Part shown: piece by piece, positions 55,501-64,000 of the stretch
Numbering within the stretch: the stretch's first letter is position 1
How the letters are laid out: every line of letters begins with the position of its first letter
Assembly: GCA_011833715.1 (NCBI GenBank)
Contig: CM022391.1
Span: 4,836,001-4,900,000, forward strand
From: Carcinoscorpius rotundicauda
Lineage: Eukaryota; Arthropoda; Merostomata; Xiphosura; Limulidae
Reading direction: 5' to 3'
DNA: 64,000 nucleotides
Position numbers and translations under genes: made by a program
The notes under the pieces: generated by a model
Database searches by the model: none
The model's input: only the letters and a program-made list of their open reading frames with translations
What the model was told of the DNA's origin: nothing

Positions 55501-58500
55501 GTATACTAGAACTAGTAGATTACACCTATAGTATACTGTACACTCATCTGATCAGTGTATTAGAGCTTGTAGAACACATCTATAGTATACGGAATACTCA
55601 ACTCAATAGTGTGCTGGAGCTGGTAGATAACACCTATAGAATACTGAATACTCAACTAAACACTGCACTGGAGCTGGTAGATAACACCTATGGAATACTA
55701 AATATTCATTTGAACAGTGCATTGAAGCTGATAGATAACACCTATGGAATACTAAATACTCTCCTGAACAGTGTACTGGAGCTAGTAGATAACACCTATA
55801 GAATACTGAATACTCATCTCAACAGTGTACTAAAGCTGATAGATAACACCTATAGCACACTGAATACTCAAGTAAATAGTGTACTGGAGCTAGTAGATAA
55901 CGCCTATAAAATACTAAATACTCATCTGAACAGTGTACTGAAGCTGGTAGACAACAACTATAGAATATTGAATACTCTTCTGAACAGTATACTAGAGCTG
56001 GTAGATTACACCTATAGTATACTGAATACTCATCTGAACAGTGTACTAGAGCTTCTAGCACACATCTATAGTATACGGAATACTCATCTCAACAGTGTAC
56101 TGGAGCTAGTAGATTGCACCTATAGTACACTAAATACTCAACTGATCAGTGTACTGGAGCTTGTAGATAACACCTTTAGAATACTCAATTCTCATCTGAT
56201 CAGTGTACTGAAGCTGGTACATAACACCTATAGCATACTAAAGACTCACCTGAACAGTGTACTTGAGCTAGTAGATAACACCTATGGAATTCTGAATTCT
56301 CATCTGAACAGTGTAGAGCTTGTAGATGAAACCAATAGAATACTAAATACTCATCTGAACAGTGTACTGAAGCTGGAAGAAAACACCTATGGAATACTGA
56401 ATACTCACCTGAACAGTGTACTGGACCTGGTAGATAACACCCATAGAATACTGAATACACACCTGAACAGTGTTCTGGAGCTGGTAGATAACACCTATAA
56501 AATACTGAATCTTCAAATAAACAGTGTACTGAAGCTAGTAGATAACAATTATAGTATACTGAATACTCAACAGAACAGTGTACTGGTGCTAGTAGAGAAC
56601 ACCTACAGTATACTGAATAATCATCTGAACAGTGTACTGGAGCTGGTAGATAACAATTATAGAGTACTGAATATTCATCTGAACAGTGTATTGAAGCTGG
56701 TAGATAACACCTATGGAATACTACATACTCATCTGAACAGTGTACTGGAGCTGCTAGATTACACCTATAGAATACTGAATACTCATCTGAACAGTGTACT
56801 GGAGCTGGTAGATAACACCAATGGAATACTAAATACACATTTGAACAGTGTATTGAAGCTGGTAGATAACACCTATGGAAAACTACATACTCATCTGAAT
56901 TGTGTACTGAAGCTGATATATAACACCAATGGAATACTAAATACTCATTTGAACAGTGTATTGAAGCTGATAGATAACACCTATGGTACACTACATACTC
57001 ATCTGAACTGTGTACTGGAGCTGATATATAACACCTATAGAATACTGAATACTCATCTGAACTGTGTGCTGGAGCTTGTAGATAACACCTGTAGAATACT
57101 GAATACTCATCTGAAATGTGTACTGGAGCTAGTAGATAACACCCATAGAATACTAAATACACACCTGAACAGTGTATTGCAGCTGGTAGATAACATCTAT
57201 AGTATATTCAATATTCATCTGAAACGTGTACTTGAGCTTGCAGATAACACCTATAAAATACTGAATACTCATCTGAACAGTGTACTGGAGCTGGTAGATA
57301 ACACCTATAGAATTCTGAATACTGAACTAAACCGTGTACTGGAGCTGGTATATAACACCTATGGAATACTAAATACTCATTTCAACAGTGTATTGAGGGT
57401 GGTAGATAACACCTATGGAATAGTAAATACTCTCCTGAACAGTGTACTGGAGCTTGTAGATAACACCTATAGAATAGTGAATACTCATCTGAACAGTGTA
57501 CTAAAGCTGATAGATAACACCTATAGCACACTGAATACTCAAGTAAATAGTGTACTGGAGCTAATAGATAATGCCTATAAAATACTAAATACTCATCTGA
57601 ACAGTGTACTGAAGCTGGTAGACAACAACTATAGAATATTGAATACTCTTCTGAACAGTATACTAGAGCTGGTAGATTACACCTATAGAATACTGAATAC
57701 TCATCTGAACAGTGTACTGGAGCTGGTAGATAAGGCCTATGAAATACTAAATACTCATCTGAACAGTGTACTGAAGCTGGTACACAACAACTATAGAATA
57801 TTGAATACTCATCTGAACAGTATACTAGAACTGGTAGATTACACCTATAGTATACTGAATACTCATCTGATCAGTGTACTAGAGCTTGTAGAACACATCT
57901 ATAGTATTCGGAATACTCATCTCAATAGTGTGCTGGAGCTGGTAGATAACACCTATAGAATAGTGAATACTCACCTGAACAGTGCACTGGAGCTGGTAGA
58001 TAACACCCATAGAATACTGAATATTCATCTGAACAGTGTACTGGAGCTGGTAGATAACACCTATAAAATACTGAATCTTCAAATAAACAGTGTACTGAAG
58101 CTGGTAGAAAACACCTATAGAACACTGAAAATTCATCTGAACAGTGTACTGGAGCTGGTAGAAAACACCTATAGAACACTGAAAATTCATCTGAACAGTG
58201 TACTGAAGCTAGTAGATAACAATTATAGTATACTGAATACTCAACTGAACAGTGTACTGGAGCTGGTAGATAACACCTATAAAATAGTGAATACTCACCT
58301 GAACAGTGTACTTGAGCTAGTAGATAACACCTATAGAATACTTAATTCTCATCTGAACAGTGTAGAGCTTGTAGGTAAAACCAATAGAATACTAAATACT
58401 CATCTGAACAGTGCACTGAAGCTGGTAGATAACACCTATAGAATACTGAATACTCACCTGAACAGTGTACTGGAGCTGGTAAAAAACATTTATAGAACAC

Positions 58501-61140
58501 TGAAAATTCATCTGAACAGTGTACTGGAGCTGGTAGATAACAGTAATTGAATACTGAATATTCATCTGAACAGTGTACTGAAGCTAGTAGATAACAATAA
58601 CAGTATACTGAACACTCAACTAAACAGTGTACTAGAGCTTGTAGATAACACCTATAGAATACTGAATACTCATCTGAACAGTGTACTGAAGCTGTTAGAC
58701 AACAACTATAGAATATTGAATACTCATCTGAACAGTATACTAGAGCTGGTAGATTACACCTAGAGTATACTGAATACTCATCTGAACAGTGTACTAGAGC
58801 TTGTAGAACACATCTATAGTATACGGAATACTCATCTTAACAGTGTACTGGAGCTAGTAGATAGCACCTATAGTACACTAAATACTCAACTGAACAGTAT
58901 ACTGGAGCTCGTAGATAACACTTATAGAATACTGAATACTCATCTAATCAGTGTACTGGAGCTGGTGGATAACACCTATAGCATACTAAATACTCACCTG
59001 AACAGTGTAGCTGAGCTAGTAGATAACACCTATAGAATACTGAATTCTCATCTGAACAGTGTAGAGCTTGTAGATGAAACCAATAGAATACTTAATTCTC
59101 ATCTGAACAGTGTAGAGCTTGCAGGTAAAACCAATAGAATACTAAATACTCATCTGAACAGTGTACTGAAGCTCGTAGATAACACCTATAGAATACTGAA
59201 TACTCATCTAATCAGTGTACTGGAGCTGGTAGATAACACCTATAGCATACTAAATACTCACCTGAACAGTGTACTGAAGCTTGTAGATAACACCTATAGA
59301 ATACTGAATACTCATCTGAAACGTGTACTAGAGCTTGTAGATTACACCTATAGAATACTGAATACTCATCTGAACAGTGTACTGGAGCTGGTAGATAACA
59401 CCTGTAGAATACTGAATACTCACCTGAACAGTGTACGGGAGCTGGTAAATAACACCTATAGAATACTGAATACTCATCTAAACAGTGTACTGAAGCTTGT
59501 AGATAACACCTATAGAATATTGAATACTCATCTAAACAGTGTACTGGAGCTAGTAGATAACACCTATAGTATACTGAATACCAACCTGAACAGTGTACTG
59601 GTGATTGTATATAACACCTATAGTATACTGTATACTCAACTGAACAGTGTACTGGAGCTAGTATAGAACACCTATAGAATAGTGAGTACTCACCTGAACA
59701 GAGTACTGGAGCTCGTAGATAACACTTATAGTATATTGAATACTGATTTGAACAGTGTACTGGAACTTGTGCATAACACCTCTCCAATACTGAATACTGA
59801 TTTGAACAGTGTGCTGGAGCTAGTAGATAACACCTATAGAATACGTAATACTCAACTAAACAGTGTACTGGAGCTAGTAGCTAACACCTAAAGAATACTG
59901 AATACTCCTCTGAACAGTGTATTGAAGCTGGTAGATAACACCTATATAATACTGAATACTCAAGTAAACAGTGTTCTGGAGCTAGTAGATAACACGTATA
60001 GAATACTGAATACTAACCTGAAAAGTGTACTGGAGGTTGTGGATAATACCTGAACAGAGTACTGGAGCTGGTAGACAACACTTATAGAATACTGAATACT
60101 CAAGTAAACAATGTAGTGGAACTGGTAGATAACACCTGTGGAATACTACATACTCATCTGAAAAGTGTACTGGAGCTGGTATATAACACCTATAGAATAC
60201 TGAATACTCATCTGTACAGTGCACTGGAGCTGGTAGATAACACCTATGGAATACTGAATACTCAACTATACAGTGTACTGGAGCTGGTAGATAAAACGTA
60301 TGGAATACTAAATACTCATCTGAACAGTGTACTGGAGCTGGTAGATAACACCTATAGTATACTGAATACTCATCTGAACAGTGTACTGGAGCTTGTAGAT
60401 GACACCTATAGTGTACTGGAGCTTGTAGATGACACCTATAGAATACTGAATACTCAAGTAAACAGTGTACTGGAGCTAGTAGATAACACCTATAGAATAC
60501 TGAATACTAACCTGAACAGTGTACTGGAGCTTGTAGATAACACCTGTAGAATACTGAATAATCATCTGAACAGTGTAGTGAAGCTGGTAGATAACACCTA
60601 TAGCATACTAAATACTCACCTGAACAGTGTACTGGAACTAGTAGATAACACCTATAGAATACTGAATTCTCATCTGAACAGTGTAGAGCTTGTAGATAAC
60701 ACCAACAGAATACTAAATACTCATCTGAACAGTGTACTGAAGCTGGTAGATAACACTTATAGAATACTGAATATGCACCTGAACAGTGTAGAGCTTGTAG
60801 ATAACACCTATAGAATACTGAATACTTAACTCAATTGAGTACTGGAGCTGGTAGATAACACCTATAGAATACGGAGTACTCATCTGAACAGTGTACTGGA
60901 GCTAGTAGATAACACCTATAGTACACTATATACTCAACTGAACAGTACTGGAGCTAGTAGATAACGCCTATAGAATCCTGAATACTCAACTCAACAGTGT
61001 ACTGAAGCTAGTAGACAACACCTATAGTACACTAAATACTCATCTGAACAGTGTATTGGAGCTAGTGGATAACACCTATAGTACACTAAATACTCATCTG
61101 AACAGTGTACTGAAGCTAGTCCATAACACCTATAGAATAC
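52590..61140. repeat. 54-bp tandem array, about 158 units, with long open frames
   Basis: 8.5 kb of a 54-bp unit (GAACAGTGTACTGGAGCTAG, TAGATAACACCTATAGAATA, CTGAATACTCATCT). Units differ by roughly 5-20 percent. On the + strand the unit is 18 codons reading NSVLELVDNTYRILNTHL; the frame is open over 54776-58550 (about 1,258 codons) and over 53229-54773, 58965-59666 and 60116-60829, separated by single stops such as TAA at 54773 and TAG near 58760. A 3-bp deletion giving NSVELVDETNRILNTHL recurs. Blocks of units in the same order recur 2.53 kb apart (53889 and 56421). No splice sites, promoter or start can be assigned; a satellite or a repeat-protein gene are both possible. Confidence 0.95.
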
Positions 61141-61269
61141 CAGACAAGTGATACGTGTTTCCCTGTAAGGTTTCATTTAGAGTATTGTGTAATGCTTTAG
61201 GATTTCTGATTTAAGGACATTGAATTTTTGGAGTTTCAGTTAAAAGACACTAAGATGATACCTGGAATA

Positions 61270-61560
61270 GTGGAATTATCCTATGAGGAAAGACCGAAAT
61301 CTCTATACTTGTTTTTTCTGGAGAGGAAATTTAATTGATGTATTTAAGATTATTAAAGGTACTGATGATATGAATCCATCAAATTTTGTGTTTACCATTG
61401 AAAAGAATGGAACAATGGGTCTTAAGTTCAAATTTTGGCTGTGCAGGAGTCATCTGTGATTTAAACAGTATTACATTTAAAATAGGATGATAGACTTTTG
61501 GAATGAGCTACTTCAAGAAATGATCGGATAATACACGAGTATTAAGGGATGTTTATGGTT
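61270..61560 (+). pseudogene. Decayed LINE reverse-transcriptase C-terminal tail
   Basis: YEERPKSLYLFFLER is followed, after a frameshift, by NLIDVFKIIKGTDDMNPSNF, then after stops MIDFWNELLQE. The order Y-E-R-L-L, then G-LIEVFKI-KG, then a basic stretch, then VDxWNxLP is the typical end of CR1/Jockey-type LINE polyproteins and related endonuclease-reverse transcriptases. Only this tail remains. It starts about 130 bp after the end of the 54-bp array. Confidence 0.5.
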
Positions 61561-64000
61561 GGAAGCTGAGAGGGACATTCTTATGAGACTAATAAGCTCT
61601 TTTTTGCCCCCTTAAATTTATAGATATGTAAATAGGGCCCCCAAAGTAGGAACAAATCCATGTAAACATCAAGAGATGTAAAAATATTCTCTCAGTAGAA
61701 TTTAACCTGAATGGGACAATATTCCAGTAAATTAAAAATTCCCAGAACATCGAGGGACAGCAATTGTTGTCACTGTTGTGAGCCCAAGAGTGGAGAAAAA
61801 TTAATGGTCTTGAGAATGAACACCTACATGTGAATTGACATAAGAAACAACCAGAGTTCTTGAAATAGGTGAAGAAAGGATGTCCAAACAATTATAATAA
61901 AGAAAACATGTTGAGAGATCCATTGAATTGCCTGTATCTCAAGGGCACTGGTGTGGAAAGATAAACCACAAAAAATAACAAGGACATCCAGAACTACATC
62001 CCACCCAGCTAGAATAGCCTCTGTAAACTGGTTTAGTCCAGGAATGGTGATGAAAGCTGGGCACTCAGTCACATGGAAACTTTTGAGTTGTCACAACAAT
62101 GAGAGATAAAATGATTGAAGTAAATAAATGGAATAATACAGCATATCAATGAATATATTTCTTTGAAGATAACACAAAAGGCTCATCCAGAAAAAGGCAC
62201 TTGAGAAAGATAAAAGATTATTTGAAACTTGAATCTCTATATCACAGAAATGTAAAGGAGAAGGGAGAACTCACCAAGCAAATGAGGTGATGCACAACAG
62301 AATGAACTCAATGCAAGTCAGTAATGACTGAGAAGTCATACTAACCAACTCAAACCACTAAGAATAGGGATAGGTAATGCCAAATATGCATATAATGATA
62401 GTTGCAGACCCAATTCTTCAGGTAAAAGTCAAAGAAAGCTCCAGAGAGAGAGAACCTGTATGACCCAAGGGTTTCACATAAAGTGAGTCTATAAGTGAAT
62501 AATGTAAGAACCAGCTCTCACAGAATCAAAGATGAGAGGTGATTCCAGAAATAACTATTTACTAAGGAATATTATGGCAGACTTCTTGACCTAGAGAGAA
62601 AAGGCACTGGGAAAAAAAACACATTAGAACCATGCCTAGGTAAAGAATTAGATTTTGGTATCCTAAAGTGTTCTAAAGAAATAATGGCATAAATGTGTTG
62701 CCCTCCTATTGATGGAGGGGAGAAGAATCATACATTAACCCAGTAAATATTATAAGTAAAGATAGGATTCGTGCCCAAAGACTTTGTTTTGAACAAGCTA
62801 AAAGTAGTGGTGCAAGACATTTGCTATATTCTGTAAACAGTTGAATACTATTTATTTATTTATGTTTTACATAGTTTCACATTTAAAGTTTAGACTACAG
62901 GAATGATGCAAGTTTATAAAAAATCAGAATATATTAATGTATACACCTAACCTACCTTTCTGTTTTTGTTATACAATAGGAGATAAGTGGTTTGTAAGTT
63001 AAAAAGTGCTAATGAAAAATACTTGATTCTCTCATACAATAAACTCTCGTTTTCTCAAACTAATAACTTCTGTCAATATTTTTTTTAAAGAAAAGGTTTG
63101 TGAATGAATGTACAATGAGAAAAAACACTACTAGAGGAAGTAAAAAAAATTATATTTCTTACATGGTCTATATTGACAAGCATAATACAAACCATATGAC
63201 AAGATTTGTATAATCATTTAGATTCAGAAAACCAAAGAAACATTATTCACATCTATATAATTTCTGAGCAAAACAAATTTTAGAAATAAGTCAACAAAAC
63301 TTAGATAATTTCTTCTGCTAAAACTCACTTCTATTAAGACAATTTACATGACTATGAATAAACTGAGTCAATCAGTTGCAATAAATCTACTAAAATAAAC
63401 ATCTGAACTTTATACACAGTGACCTATAGTACATGGCCACTGGTCACTAGTAAATTATATTCTGTTAATAAAAACAGACAAGACTCATTTATTTCACTTA
63501 AGCTCTTAAAATGCACAATGTGCTTTCACAATTCTTACAAGTTATACAAAATTAATGCTATTTACTAAAAATCAATGTAGATGTCGCTATGGAAGAAACC
63601 CACTAAGCTTCAGTAGTTCCTTAGTAGAATTAATTGAATTAAATGTTTTATGTTAAGAATCAACAAATAAAAATATAACTGTAATTGCTTATAACCTTAA
63701 TTATTCTTCATTTTGATATTTATTAGTTTCTTTGTCTCATAACAGAAAGAGTATTCACAAATAAAAAAATATTAAATAGTATAAACCAGAGGATGGAAGT
63801 GAACACTTACTAGTTGTTAGAAGTTTATTTTTATTCTATTAAGGTAGCTACAACTTACTTATAAATTAAAGGCAATAACATTAAATTTTAACAACCTACA
63901 TATTTCATACATAAATATTGTTTCTTATTATCAATTATAGGATAAATTGTTTAAAGATTAGAGGTAAGAAAATTTAAATTTGTTGGATACATGTATGGGT
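61561..64000. other. No gene seen
   Basis: AT-rich. Two overlapping reverse frames at 61589-62072 are rich in aromatic residues and show no domain. No SINE or transposon ends recognised. Confidence 0.5.

Noticed and set aside
52730..61176. Reverse-strand frames reading YRCYLPAPVHCSDEYSVF repeats
   Set aside because: They are more often interrupted than the + frame of the same array and look like its shadow.
61589..62072. Two reverse frames of 100 and 82 codons
   Set aside because: Aromatic-rich, overlapping in different frames, no recognisable motif; likely chance.

Overview
This window is animal nuclear DNA: AT-rich, intron-dominated and loaded with tandem arrays, tRNA-derived SINEs and decayed DNA transposons. 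No bacterial-style gene organisation is present. The only convincing host gene encodes a potassium-dependent sodium/calcium exchanger (SLC24/NCKX family) whose peptide fits the arthropod Nckx30C form best. Together with the abundant SINE type, this makes a chelicerate, most probably a horseshoe crab, my best guess; the species is inferred from recall, not proven.

Region by region. 1-4470: two abutting satellites (a 52-bp dimer of 26-bp units, then a 31-bp unit); the second is split by an inverted-repeat element carrying hammerhead-like motifs. 4471-12388: presumed intron with a CCAAT-rich 40-bp repeat, two SINE copies, a Tigger/pogo remnant and a 51-bp array capped by an inverted unit. 12389-43485: seven in-phase exons of the exchanger on the + strand, covering the end of the first membrane block, the whole cytosolic loop and the C-terminal membrane block with the second alpha repeat. 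They join to 434 codons plus a stop. The N-terminal exons must lie upstream of the window.

The introns of this gene hold most of the interest. A 6.8-kb ZMYM-type hAT transposon (14755-21599) was itself invaded by a solo LTR, a SINE of each family and a 60-bp minisatellite that grew in frame out of the transposase coding sequence. A pair of inverted copies of a small unnamed element lies at 28010-30256 and 34388-34820; one copy received a Tc1-like transposon and the other preserves the empty site. A 36-bp minisatellite (31001-32153), a 51-bp repeat (33330-34030) and a small hAT-type MITE (41889-42339) follow.

43486-52589 has no gene I can support, apart from one weak open frame at 45407-45715. 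52590-61140 is an 8.5-kb array of a 54-bp unit (18 codons) with very long open frames; I cannot decide whether it is a satellite or a repeat-protein gene. 61270-61560 carries a decayed LINE reverse-transcriptase tail, and the rest to 64000 is featureless AT-rich sequence.

Two SINE families, about 275 bp and 120 bp, share the same 3' tail, so they probably use the same LINE machinery; perfect target-site duplications, also at a 5'-truncated copy, support that.
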